64,000 nt of DNA from Luteolibacter sp. LG18 (lineage in GTDB: Bacteria; Verrucomicrobiota; Verrucomicrobiia; Verrucomicrobiales; Akkermansiaceae): contig NZ_AP024600.1 in NCBI RefSeq assembly GCF_036322585.1, forward strand, positions 3,348,001 to 3,412,000. The letters run 5' to 3'. Below are positions 8,776 through 16,879 of this stretch, piece after piece (position 1 is the first letter of the stretch; each line of letters begins with the position of its first letter). Under the pieces are notes generated by a model. The model saw nothing but the letters and a program-made list of their open reading frames with translations. It searched no databases and was not told the DNA's origin. A program made the translations under genes and the position numbers.

Positions 8776-10341
8776 TCACTCGTAGATGCCCATCGAGATG
8801 TCACCCTGCGGCTGGTCGAGGATCACCTCGCCCTTCAGGCGGGTCTTGCCGCCCACCGTGACATTGCCCTTCAGCTCGCTGTGGCCCTCCGCCACCAGCG
8901 CCTCGCCGCTGGAGGCCGCGGTGGAAGATGGCACGGCGGCGGGCGTGGAGCTGACCCAGTACTTGTTCGTCAGCGTGGTGCGGCCGTTCTTCAGCGTGGT
9001 GATGGCGTTGGAGAACTGGTAGGGGGTGATTCCCGGCTTGCCGTTGCCCAGCTCGAAGAGGGCCTCGGTTTCCACCCACTCGTCGAAGGTGGAGGAGAGG
9101 ATGTTGCCGCGGGTGAGGTTGCGTGAACCCAGCGAGGTGGCATACGCGGCGTAGGCTCCGACCTCGTAACCGGAGGCGAAGGCGTAGTTTCCGACCGCGA
9201 CGCCGTAGTAGCCGCCAATGGCGGTGGAACCCTTTCCGAGGGCGTTGTTCGATTGGTATTCGTCCTCATCGAAGCCACCGATCGCCACCGAGTATTTCCC
9301 GCTGGCGAAACCACCGCTCATGCCGATGGAGAGGTCTCCCTGGGCAGAGCCCCAGCCTGTCGCGAACGCGTGGTGGCCGGATGCGCCGGATTCCCCGAAG
9401 GCGGTCGAGTAGTCTCCGGAAGCGGATCCTATCCCCGCCGCGAAGGCATAGTCTCCTTCCGCAGTGCCGCCGCTGAGGGCCACGCTGTAGACGCCGGAGC
9501 CGGTGCCAAAGTTGCTCTTCAGGTAATGGTTCGTACTCAGATAGCTCCCCACCGAGGTCGGCGTCAGCGCGCTTTCCGAGCCGATCGTCAGCGTGCCGTT
9601 TGGGATGACGACGTTGCCGTTCTTCAGCACCACGAGGGCGTTGGAACGTGCTCCATAGACACCGTTGCCGACGATGAGCGAGGCGCTCGAGACGGTGTTG
9701 TTGTAGGAGCCCAGCGTCACGGTGCTGGTCTGCCCGATGTTGCCCTCGCCGATGGCGATGGCCTGGTTGGCTGTGGTCTCATTGCCCGCACCGATGAGCA
9801 CCGATCCCTGGATGGCATACCCGGAGGGATTCGAGGTGGTTTTGTGGAGCAGGTTGTTCTGCCCGAGGACGATATTGCCGTAGCCCCCGAGCGTGCCCGT
9901 GGTGGTGATGTTGTTGCCGCCCCCGGCTACGAGGGATCCCATTTCATAGGCGGCACTGTTGTTGGAGCCGAGGACCACCGTCCCACTTGTGGAAAACTGA
10001 TGGTTGGTGTCACCGGCTAGGAAGGAGGACTCGCTGGTGCTGTTGGTCGTATTGCCGCTGCCGAACGCCGCGGTGGCCCAGCCCAGCAGGATGTTTCCCT
10101 CGCCCCCGGCGATACTGAGCCCAGCCGCCTCATTGCCGGAGCCTACCGCGAGGCTGGAACCGGTGGCCGTGTTACCGTAGCCGATCGCAGCGGATTGCTC
10201 GCCCACCACCACCGTGTTGCTGGTGCCCACGTTCACGCCGTCGATGGGGTCGACGGGAGTTGGAGGGGGGGGATCGTCGGCCTTGGCGGCGGCGGAGAAC
10301 GCGATGAAGGCGAGGGGGAGGAGAAGGCGGCGGGGTTTCAT
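8776..10341 (-). CDS. YadA-head-like (Hep_Hag) repeat protein
   Basis: A 521-residue secreted protein. The signal peptide is MKPRRLLLPLAFIAFSAAAKA. Residues 40-450 are built from short repeats such as AIGYGNTATGSSLAVGSGN, AIAIGEGN, AVGNYAFASGYE and TSLGSRNLT, which match the left-handed beta-roll of trimeric autotransporter heads (YadA/Hep_Hag). The C-terminus ends in GDISMGIYE and has no beta-barrel anchor, so this is not a complete trimeric autotransporter. It could be a soluble or otherwise attached surface protein. ATG 10341 was chosen because the signal peptide begins there; the frame is open to 10437. It is divergent from the gene at 10751. Confidence 0.7.
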   Translation of the reverse strand: MKPRRLLLPLAFIAFSAAAKADDPPPPTPVDPIDGVNVGTSNTVVVGEQSAAIGYGNTATGSSLAVGSGNEAAGLSIAGGEGNILLGWATAAFGSGNTTNSTSESSFLAGDTNHQFSTSGTVVLGSNNSAAYEMGSLVAGGGNNITTTGTLGGYGNIVLGQNNLLHKTTSNPSGYAIQGSVLIGAGNETTANQAIAIGEGNIGQTSTVTLGSYNNTVSSASLIVGNGVYGARSNALVVLKNGNVVIPNGTLTIGSESALTPTSVGSYLSTNHYLKSNFGTGSGVYSVALSGGTAEGDYAFAAGIGSASGDYSTAFGESGASGHHAFATGWGSAQGDLSIGMSGGFASGKYSVAIGGFDEDEYQSNNALGKGSTAIGGYYGVAVGNYAFASGYEVGAYAAYATSLGSRNLTRGNILSSTFDEWVETEALFELGNGKPGITPYQFSNAITTLKNGRTTLTNKYWVSSTPAAVPSSTAASSGEALVAEGHSELKGNVTVGGKTRLKGEVILDQPQGDISMGIYE

Positions 10342-10750
10342 GGGAGGTTGGGAAAAAGGAATATCTAAGCCGATTCGAGGCGGCTCGTTTAGATGGTGGT
10401 TTCCGGGTTGTGTCAAGTAATGCATAGTGAAATTCATGTGAATTCATGATGTGTGAAGGTGCAGGTGATGGTGCAGGTGATGGTGGATCTGGGTATCAAA
10501 ATCGGACATATGTTGTCCCCCGCGTGATGCCGGGAAGACGGCAGTCCTCCCGGTGGCCCTTCAGACCGCAAAAACCCATCCCCGCCCTCCGGGAAACCCC
10601 TTACGTAAAGATCCGAGTCCGCGCCCGATTCACGGATCACGGGGTGGGGGATATACTCGGCGTTCCCGTGGGGGGACTGATGGCGTGGCGAGACGTCCGC
10701 CACCTGCCGCCCGACGATCCATTCCCCCAATCCAAACCCACCACACGGCC
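10342..10750. promoter_or_regulatory. divergent intergenic region with a 12-bp tandem repeat
   Basis: No gene is visible. The AT-richer part (10400-10460) should hold the promoters of the two divergent secreted-protein genes. At 10458-10486 the unit GGTGCAGGTGAT occurs twice, followed by a partial third copy (GGTGG). Exact promoter boxes cannot be assigned with confidence. Confidence 0.35.
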
Positions 10751-12220
10751 ATGAACGTCCTCGACAGCGCCGGTGGCATCCGGAACCACCGCGGCGCCCG
10801 GTGGTTCTCCTCACCGGCCCGATCTCTCTTTTCGGCGGTCCTCGGTCTCCTGATCGCGTCCACCGCCATCGTCCACGCCCTCACCGGCGCGATTTTCACC
10901 ACCACCCCCACCGGCCTCACCGTCAATGGCAACATCTATGACGACTGCGAGGACGTGTATCTCAATGGCGGCCCTCAGAACCAGAATGCCAGCGGCCTCC
11001 CGCCCGGCACCTACTACTTCCAGGTCACCGATCCCTCCGGCAGCGTCCTGCTGTCTTCCGATCCCATCGCCGCGCGCCAGATCATCGTCAATGCCAGCGG
11101 CCGCATCTTCGGCGTCCCGCTCGTCGGCGGCCCCTACCACCTGGAGGGCAGCCTGAATCCATTCAACGGCTCGAAGCCCGTCCAGCTCTGGCCCTTCAAC
11201 GCCACGCCGAACCCCGGCGGCGAGCACAAGGTCTGGATCACCCCCGTCGCCAGCTACGTGGCGGACTGGGACACCAACCCGCTCGCCCCGAACAACACCT
11301 TCGGCTTCGTCAACAACGACAGCAAGACGGACAACTTCAAGTGCCGCCGCCACGATGACCAGGAGCCCCTCCAGAGCGCCATCGGCGGCTACAAATACTA
11401 TGACGCCAATGCCGATGGCGACTACGACGCCGGCGAACTCCCCATCCCCGGCTGGCGCATTGTCATCGATGTCACCCTGCCGGACCAGACCCAGGCCACC
11501 GTGGTCACCTACACCGATGCGAACGGCCTGTGGTCGCTCGTCTTCCCGCAGGGCACCACCTTCCTCGCCTGCGAGGCCCATCCCATCGAGGACCACTGGT
11601 TCCAGTCCGGCCCCGTGCCCGCCACCGTCACCGGCCTCGCCACCGCCGTCTTCCAGCCCGGGGATGGCTTCTGCTGGCAGGGCAGCGTCGGCGGCAGTGA
11701 CAACTTCGGCCTCTCGTTCTTCAACTTCTGCATCGGCGCCGGCGGCGGACACACCCTCGGCTACTGGAGCAACAAGAACGGCCAGGCGACCATGAACGAC
11801 GGCGGCACGCTCAACCCCGAGCTCGCCCTGCTCGTCTCCAAGAACCTCCGCAACGCCAATGGCAGCCACTTCGATCCCGCGAACTACGCCGCCTTCCGTA
11901 CCTGGATCCTCGGCGCCACGGCCACCAACATGGCCTACATGCTCTCCGCCCAGTTCGCCGCCATGGTTCTCAACGTCGAGGCCGGCTTCGTCAATGGAGC
12001 CGCCCTGCTCTACGACGTGGAGAACAACGAGGTCGTCTCCGTGTCCGATCTCCTCACCGAGGCGAACGGCGAACTGGGCCTCCATCCCATGACCACCGTC
12101 ACCGGCCTCCACAAGGCCTACCGCCCGCTCCAGGAGGACCTCAAGGACCTCCTCGACGACGCCAACAACAACCTCAACTTCATCCAATCCGCCCCCTGCC
12201 CGTTCAGCTTTCCTCCGTAG
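10751..12220 (+). CDS. secreted protein with SdrD-B-like domain
   Basis: A 489-residue protein. The N-terminus has a positively charged stretch and a hydrophobic core (LFSAVLGLLIASTAIVHALTG), i.e. a signal peptide ending near residue 45. Residues of about 210-300 (IGGYKYYDANADGDYDAGE, then PGWRIVIDVTLP) match the start of SdrD-B/CNA-B-like beta-sandwich domains, which carry calcium loops and stalk surface proteins. A following GGGHTLGYWSNKNGQ resembles the glycine/aromatic motif found after such domains in other secreted bacterial proteins. The C-terminal 150 residues are helical. The start at ATG 10751 fits the signal peptide. No sorting anchor is seen. Function is probably structural; this is inference. 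Confidence 0.6.
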   Translation: MNVLDSAGGIRNHRGARWFSSPARSLFSAVLGLLIASTAIVHALTGAIFTTTPTGLTVNGNIYDDCEDVYLNGGPQNQNASGLPPGTYYFQVTDPSGSVLLSSDPIAARQIIVNASGRIFGVPLVGGPYHLEGSLNPFNGSKPVQLWPFNATPNPGGEHKVWITPVASYVADWDTNPLAPNNTFGFVNNDSKTDNFKCRRHDDQEPLQSAIGGYKYYDANADGDYDAGELPIPGWRIVIDVTLPDQTQATVVTYTDANGLWSLVFPQGTTFLACEAHPIEDHWFQSGPVPATVTGLATAVFQPGDGFCWQGSVGGSDNFGLSFFNFCIGAGGGHTLGYWSNKNGQATMNDGGTLNPELALLVSKNLRNANGSHFDPANYAAFRTWILGATATNMAYMLSAQFAAMVLNVEAGFVNGAALLYDVENNEVVSVSDLLTEANGELGLHPMTTVTGLHKAYRPLQEDLKDLLDDANNNLNFIQSAPCPFSFPP

Positions 12221-12305
12221 GGTTTTGGGGGAAAAATCCGCCTGGCTTTGCCCAGCGGTGACGAAGGGCCCCGGTGAAAGCCGGGGACCCTTCCGATCGT
12301 TCAGT

Positions 12306-12440
12306 GTAGCTGAAAGCTCCGCTTTCAGAATGTAGGGGGAAGCTCCAGCTTTCCCTCTGTGGGGAGGGAGTTCGTTCGGCCTTCGGGCCCCCGCCAACTG
12401 GAGCTGGCGGAGACGATTCGAAAGCGGAGCTTTCGACTAC
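12306..12440. repeat. GTAG hairpin-pair repeat, copy 1 (GAAAGC family)
   Basis: The left end has GTAG, CTGAAAGC, loop TCC, GCTTTCAG, then a second GTAG with GGGGAAGC, TCCA, GCTTTCCC. The right end mirrors this on the other strand: GTAG at 12440-12437 followed by TCGAAAGC, TCC, GCTTTCGA, plus an inner CCGCCAGCTCCAGTTGGCGG hairpin. The middle is unstructured. A second copy lies at 13439-13574. A further GC-rich imperfect hairpin (about 12263-12293) precedes the repeat and may end the 10751-12220 transcript. Confidence 0.8.
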
Positions 12441-12618
12441 TTTCATCCCCCCGATGGGAATTTCCGCCGGTCTTTCCAACAGACAAACGCCGCGCCGCGT
12501 GACGTTATCCCTGTGGACCTTGGGACCGGAGCATGATGGCGCGCCGCGCGTCGTGAATCGGCATCAGGGCCCCGCTTTTCCACCATCCATCCACCAGCTC
12601 CCGCCGCCTTCGCCGCAC

Positions 12619-13050
12619 ATGAACGTGCTCCCGTCCCTCGTCCGTTGGAACGGGCATCCGAGGCTCTGGCCGGGCGCGGGCTTCTGCGTGTTCGCGCTGC
12701 TGCTCTCCGGTGTCAGCGTCGGCATGGTGTGGGCCCTGCACCACCTCGTCTTCGTCGATGCCCTGCGCGAGCAGGCCGAGCTCGACATGGTCCGGCTCGA
12801 TGGCGCGCTGGAGGACTACCGCCTCCGCACCGGCCACGAGATTCCTGCGGAAACCGGGCTCGCCGCGCTGCTGGAAACCCCGCCCGGACCGCCCGCGCCG
12901 GCGCGCATCCTCCCGCGCGATCCCTGGGGCCGGGACTACCTCTGCGTCGTCGCCGCGCGCGAGGACGGCACCCGCATCACCCTCCGCAGCCGCGGCCCGG
13001 ACCCGCTCGATCCCGCCGATGACGTCGTCCACCCCTGCGCCCCGCGGTAG
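12619..13050 (+). CDS. GspG-like (type II secretion pseudopilin) protein
   Basis: A 143-residue protein. A single N-terminal membrane helix (about residues 20-42) is followed by an amphipathic helix and then a C-terminal part with PRDPWGRDYLCV and TLRSRGPDPLDPADDV. That pattern (DPWG.pY ... S.G.D) is typical of the GspG major-pseudopilin C-terminal domain, where Asp residues bind calcium. The usual prepilin-peptidase site (G before FTLIE) is missing from the N-terminus, so it is probably a membrane-anchored relative rather than a processed pseudopilin. It stands alone, with repeats on both sides. Confidence 0.6.
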   Translation: MNVLPSLVRWNGHPRLWPGAGFCVFALLLSGVSVGMVWALHHLVFVDALREQAELDMVRLDGALEDYRLRTGHEIPAETGLAALLETPPGPPAPARILPRDPWGRDYLCVVAAREDGTRITLRSRGPDPLDPADDVVHPCAPR

Positions 13051-13059
13051 GGCCCGGAA

Positions 13060-13082
13060 GTAGCGCAAGTTTCCAACTTGCG
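13060..13082 (+). repeat. single GTAG hairpin (GCAAGTT family)
   Basis: GTAG is followed by CGCAAGTT, loop TCC and AACTTGCG: a perfect 8-bp stem with the same foot and stem length as the other hairpins in the window but a different stem sequence. It lies 10 bp after the stop of the GspG-like gene. No facing partner is visible nearby. Confidence 0.65.
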
Positions 13083-13149
13083 AATGGGAAGACTCGCGAA
13101 CTCCCTCGCACGTCCAGTCCGCCCTAGAGGGGCCAGGATTCAGGGGCTG

Positions 13150-13260
13150 GGGGCTAGGAAGAGAGTGAAGCACCAGAGCAGCACCTCTTCCTTCCTCTTC
13201 CTCTTCCTAGCCCCTAGCCCCTAGCCCCTAGCCCCTAGCCCCTAGCCCCTAGCCCCTAAT
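13150..13260. repeat. CCCCTAG heptamer array and long inverted repeat
   Basis: Six tandem CCCCTAG units plus a variant CCCCTAA occupy 13211-13259. The arms GGGGCTAGGAAGAG (13150-13163) and CTCTTCCTAGCCCC (13201-13214) form a perfect 14-bp inverted repeat overlapping the first unit. There is no coding potential. Heptamer arrays are prone to slippage, so the copy number may vary between strains. Confidence 0.75.
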
Positions 13261-13303
13261 CGGCGGACTGGACCTGCATGCGCCTCCGCGAATCCCCCCG
13301 GCC

Positions 13304-13350
13304 AAAAAAAGAGGCCGCTCCGGAAGGAAGCCCTTCCCCCGGAGACGGCC
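13304..13350 (-). terminator. rho-independent terminator
   Basis: On the minus strand the arms GGCCGTCTCCGG and CCGGAGCGGCC (one bulge) enclose a loop with an AGGG/CCTT extension and are followed directly by TCTTTTTTT. It is the likely end of the minus-strand glycosyltransferase transcript, about 230 bp past the stop. The intervening space is mostly filled by a hairpin-pair repeat (13439-13574). Confidence 0.7.
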
Positions 13351-13438
13351 ATGGGGTTTTTGGAGCCGCAGTCTCTAACTGATACGCATCGGTTCCGCCA
13401 CCCCCTCATTCGGGTGGGAATGCTTTCGTAGCCGCGTT

Positions 13439-13574
13439 GTAGCTGAAAGCTCCGCTTTCAGAATGTAGGGGGAAGCTCCAGCTTTCCCTCTTCGCGGGGT
13501 GGGCGTCGATTGGCCTCCCCGCCCCCGCCAACTGGAGCTGGCGGAGACAATCCGAAAGCGGAGCTTCCGGCTAC
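13439..13574. repeat. GTAG hairpin-pair repeat, copy 2 (GAAAGC family)
   Basis: Nearly identical to the copy at 12306-12440 at both ends, and different in the 35-40 bp middle. The left end has GTAG, CTGAAAGC, TCC, GCTTTCAG and a second GTAG hairpin. The right end, read on the minus strand, has GTAG, CCGGAAGC, TCC, GCTTTCGG, whose one imperfect pair is a G-T wobble. It lies between the glycosyltransferase stop (13578) and its terminator. Confidence 0.8.
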
Positions 13575-13577
13575 ATC

Positions 13578-14705
13578 CTACCGCACGGTGTCCAAAATCC
13601 GCATCCACCTCTCCACGAAGGTCGCCTCGTCCCGGTCCGCCAGCAGGTGTCCGCACGCGCGGTGGAGCTCCGCGGCCTCCATCGTCCCGTGGCCATCGCA
13701 CGCCATCCGCGGCCACGCCCGGCGCGCGCGGTCGATCGCCGCCGCCAGCCCCGCCACGTCGCCCGGCGCCGCCAGCAGCGCGTGGCCCGCCGCCACCTCC
13801 GCCACCGCCCCGGCGGCGAAGCTCGCCACCGGCGTGCCGCATTTCAGGGACTCCAGCAGCGGCAGGCAATACGTCTCGTGGCGCGTGCCCAGCACCGTCA
13901 GGTCCGCCGCCGCGTAGCGCCGCGCCAGCGCCTCCCGGGACTCCGGCGGACCGCTGAAGCGCACCCGCCCCGCCAGCCCGCTTTCCGCCAGGAACGCCCG
14001 CACCCGCGCCTCGTGCGCCGCGTCCGCCGTGTGCGGGCTGTGGATCACCTCCAGCTCCCACGCCGTGAAACCCTCCCGCTCCAGCATCTCCAGCGCCTGT
14101 AGTACTTCCAGCAGCCCCTTGTTCGGCACCAGCCGCCCCACGTGCAGCAGGCGGAAAATCCCGTCCGCCGCGCGCGCGGGGCGGGGGACCACCGGCAGGT
14201 CCACCGCCAGCGGCAGCCGCGCGAACCCCGGCCGCGTCACCCCCATCTTCCTCGCCTCCTCCCGCGAGTAATCCGTGGCGTGCAGCACCGTGTCCGCCCG
14301 GTCCGCCAGCCGGAATTTCCGGTGCGCGTGCGTGAGCCACCCGCGCGCCGATTCATGCGCCAGCGCCAGCGGCATCAGCCCGTGGAAATACACCAGCCGC
14401 CGCCCGCGCCGCGGCACCCACGGCACCAGGTTGAAAAGATCGTAGCTCGCCCCGAAGTGGAACACATGCGCGTCCGCCTCCCGGAACCGCCGCCATTCCC
14501 GCAGGTGCGCCCGCGGCCCCGCCAGCACCCGCACGTCCGGCCGCGCGATCCTACTGTCATCGCAGTAGATCACGCTCTCCATCCCCCGTGCCAGGCACGC
14601 CCCGTGCATCGCCAGCACCGCGTGGCCGATCGCGTCCTGTGCCGCCAGCAGGCCGGTGTAGTGGATGATTTTCAAGGGGCGGACGGTTTCCTGGTCCTGC
14701 CTCAC
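13578..14705 (-). CDS. glycosyltransferase family 4-like
   Basis: A 375-residue GT-B-fold glycosyltransferase. Such enzymes move a sugar from a nucleotide-sugar donor to a glycan or lipid acceptor. Visible features are an N-terminal Rossmann-like start (KIIHYTGLLAAQDAIGHAV), a LLHVGRLVPNKGLLEVLQAL segment beginning the donor domain at about residue 195, and ETYCLPLLESLKCGTPVASF (about 295-315), the E-x7-E donor-binding signature. The GTG start at 14705 overlaps the upstream stop (GTGA), which suggests translational coupling; TTG 14675 is an alternative. With the upstream PIG-L-like gene it probably builds or edits an amino-sugar-containing glycan. Acceptor unknown. Confidence 0.8.
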   Translation of the reverse strand: MRQDQETVRPLKIIHYTGLLAAQDAIGHAVLAMHGACLARGMESVIYCDDSRIARPDVRVLAGPRAHLREWRRFREADAHVFHFGASYDLFNLVPWVPRRGRRLVYFHGLMPLALAHESARGWLTHAHRKFRLADRADTVLHATDYSREEARKMGVTRPGFARLPLAVDLPVVPRPARAADGIFRLLHVGRLVPNKGLLEVLQALEMLEREGFTAWELEVIHSPHTADAAHEARVRAFLAESGLAGRVRFSGPPESREALARRYAAADLTVLGTRHETYCLPLLESLKCGTPVASFAAGAVAEVAAGHALLAAPGDVAGLAAAIDRARRAWPRMACDGHGTMEAAELHRACGHLLADRDEATFVERWMRILDTVR

Positions 14706-15496
14706 CCGACCAATGCCGCCACCGCCGGCAGGAAGTGCTCCCGGTAGGTGATCGTGCGCTCGATCGCGCCCTCGTCCTTCAGCACGTTCGCCCGCCACTC
14801 GTAGCGCAGCACCCGGCCGCTGGACGCCGCCTCCGGGAAATCCCCCGCGGCATCCGCCAGCTCCTCCAGCGCCAGGTGCTCCGGCGTCACCACCAGGAAT
14901 TCCGGCCCCGCCTGCTCCCGCAGGTTCAGATAGATGTGGTCGCGCGCGTGTGTCTTGTGCGCCAGCTCCTCCGGCGTCAGCCGGTACTGGAAACGCCGGT
15001 CCACGCATGCCTCCGGCACCCGCTGGATCTCGTAGCTCTCCGTTTCCGCCGGCTTCTGATAGACCAGCGGGATCTCGTAGAGCGGCACCTCGCCCAGCCC
15101 CTCCAGCGCCCGCAGCACGATCGGCCGCGTGATGTCGTGCACCGGATTGTAGAACTCGATCGCATCGCAGAACACCTGGTCCGGCTGGAGCCGCTCCAGC
15201 ACCGCCCGCAGGTCCGCCGCCACCCGTGCGAAAAGCGCGTCATTCCGGTCCAGCAGGCCATCGTAGAACGACGCCTCGCTGTAGCCCAGATACGTCGCCC
15301 GCTCCAGCAGCCCGATGCGCTCCAGGCCCTCCTTCGACTGCCGCTCGCGCTCCTCGCCGCCGCCATCCGTGATCACCACCACATGTGGGCGGTGGCGTTG
15401 CAGCAGCCCGTAGATTGCCAGCTCGTGGGCCGGGTGGCCGATGACGATGACGCGGCGCGCGCCCTGCACGGAAAAAGGATCGGTCTTCGCGGACAT
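14702..15496 (-). CDS. divergent PIG-L/LmbE-like deacetylase
   Basis: A 264-residue protein. PIG-L/LmbE enzymes are zinc hydrolases that remove an acetyl group from N-acetylglucosamine-containing substrates. Their first motif is normally AHPDDE; here it is GHPAHE at about residues 20-25, followed by the family-like VVVITDGGGEERERQ and a later PDQVFCDAIEFYNPVHDI, where the His fits the third zinc ligand. The catalytic Asp of the PDDE motif is therefore replaced, so activity or mechanism may differ. ATG 15496 was chosen as the start of the homologous part. The gene overlaps the glycosyltransferase by 4 bp, so the two are almost surely one operon. Confidence 0.6.
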   Translation of the reverse strand: MSAKTDPFSVQGARRVIVIGHPAHELAIYGLLQRHRPHVVVITDGGGEERERQSKEGLERIGLLERATYLGYSEASFYDGLLDRNDALFARVAADLRAVLERLQPDQVFCDAIEFYNPVHDITRPIVLRALEGLGEVPLYEIPLVYQKPAETESYEIQRVPEACVDRRFQYRLTPEELAHKTHARDHIYLNLREQAGPEFLVVTPEHLALEELADAAGDFPEAASSGRVLRYEWRANVLKDEGAIERTITYREHFLPAVAALVG

Positions 15497-15577
15497 GGGA
15501 GGATGGAAAGGGGAACCGCCGCGGATGCTGGCGGGCCCGTCCGTCCCTAGCAAGGCTTCGTAGCCGCATCTCTGGAG

Positions 15578-16870
15578 GTAGGGTCATCTCGCGGAGATGA
15601 CCGGGCGGTGGGCGTTGTCCGCGAATGGAACTCCGCCCCCACAGACACAGGGAAGGGGACGTTCCACTGGCAGCGGACGTGACCTTTTCTCCCCGGTCGC
15701 CCCGGCGGTGCGACCCTACCTTTGCGGCCCGCCTCCGGAGGTAGGGTCATCTCGCCGAGATGACCGGGCGGTGGGTGTTGTCCGCGAATGGAACTCCGCC
15801 CCCACAGACACAGGGAAGGGGACGTTCCACTGGCAGCGGACGTGACCTTTTCTCCCCGGTCGCCCCGGCGGTGCGACCCTACCTTTGCGGCCCGCCTCCG
15901 GAGGTAGGGTCATCTCGCCGAGATGACCGGGCGGTGGGTGTTGTCCGCGAATGGAACTCCGCCCCCACAGACACAGGGAAGGGGACGTTCCACTGGCAGC
16001 GGACGTGACCTTTTCTCCCCGGTCGCCCCGGCGGTGCGACCCTACCTTTGCGGCCCGCCTCCGGAGGTAGGGTCATCTCGCCGAGATGACCGGGCGGTGG
16101 AGATCGTTCGCGAATGGAACTCCGCCCCCACAGACACAGGGAAGGGGACGTTCCACTGGCAGCGGACGTGACCCTTTCTCCCCGGTCGCCCCGGCGGTGC
16201 GACCCTACCTTTGCGGCCCGCCTCCGGAGGTAGGGTCATCTCGCCGAGATGACCGGGCGGTGGAGATCGTTCGCGAATGGAACTCCGCCCCCACAGACAC
16301 AGGGAAGGGGACGTTCCACTGGCAGCGGACGTGACCCTTTCTCCCCGGTCGCCCCGGCGGTGCGACCCTACCTTTGCGGCCCGCCTCCGGAGGTAGGGTC
16401 ATCTCGCGGAGATGACCGGGCGATGGGTGTTGTCCGCGAATGGAACTCCGCCCCCACAGACACAGGGAAGGGGACGTTCCACTGGCAGCGGACGTGACCT
16501 TTTCTCCCCGGTCGCCCCGGCGGTGCGACCCTACCTTTGCGGCCCGCCTCCGGAGGTAGGGTCATCTCGCCGAGATGACCGGGCGGTGGGTGTTGTCCGC
16601 GAATGGAACTCCGCCCCCACAGACACAGGGAAGGGGACGTTCCACTGGCAGCGGACGTGACCTTTTCTCCCCGGTCGCCCCGGCGGTGCGACCCTACCTT
16701 TGCGGCCCGCCTCCGGAGGTAGGGTCATCTCGCCGAGATGACCGGGCGGTGGGTGTTGTCCGCGAATGGAACTCCGCCCCCACAGACACAGGGAAGGGGA
16801 CGTTCCACTGGCAGCGGACGTGACCCTTTCTCCCCGGTCGCCCCGGCGGTGCCATCCTACCTTTGCGGGC
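15578..16870. repeat. eight tandem copies of a 163-bp hairpin-pair unit
   Basis: GTAG feet occur at 15578, 15741, 15904, 16067, 16230, 16393, 16556 and 16719, exactly 163 bp apart. Each unit opens with GTAG plus GGTCATCT, loop, AGATGACC. It closes with a facing hairpin that on the minus strand reads GTAG, GGTCGC, loop, GCGACC. Copies 4 and 5 share a variant segment (GGAGATCGTTCGCG in place of GGGTGTTGTCCGCG), and copies 1 and 6 share a loop variant. The final copy has a changed closing foot (ATCCTACC). The 82- and 65-residue frames that can be read through it rotate with the period (163 is not a multiple of 3) and are artefacts. Confidence 0.95.
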
Positions 16871-16879
16871 TCAAAAAAC

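Noticed and set aside
13211..13259. Telomere-like sequence
   Set aside because: The CCCCTAG repeat resembles a telomere unit by eye, but it is short, internal to a bacterial chromosome and overlaps a hairpin; simple slippage explains it.
15597..16823. Chains of 82- and 65-residue frames on both strands of the repeat array
   Set aside because: They repeat with the 163-bp period, shift frame from copy to copy and have no family features or ribosome-binding sites.
15578..16870. CRISPR array
   Set aside because: The whole 163-bp unit is repeated with no unique spacers and no cas genes nearby; the units are BIME-like hairpin pairs.
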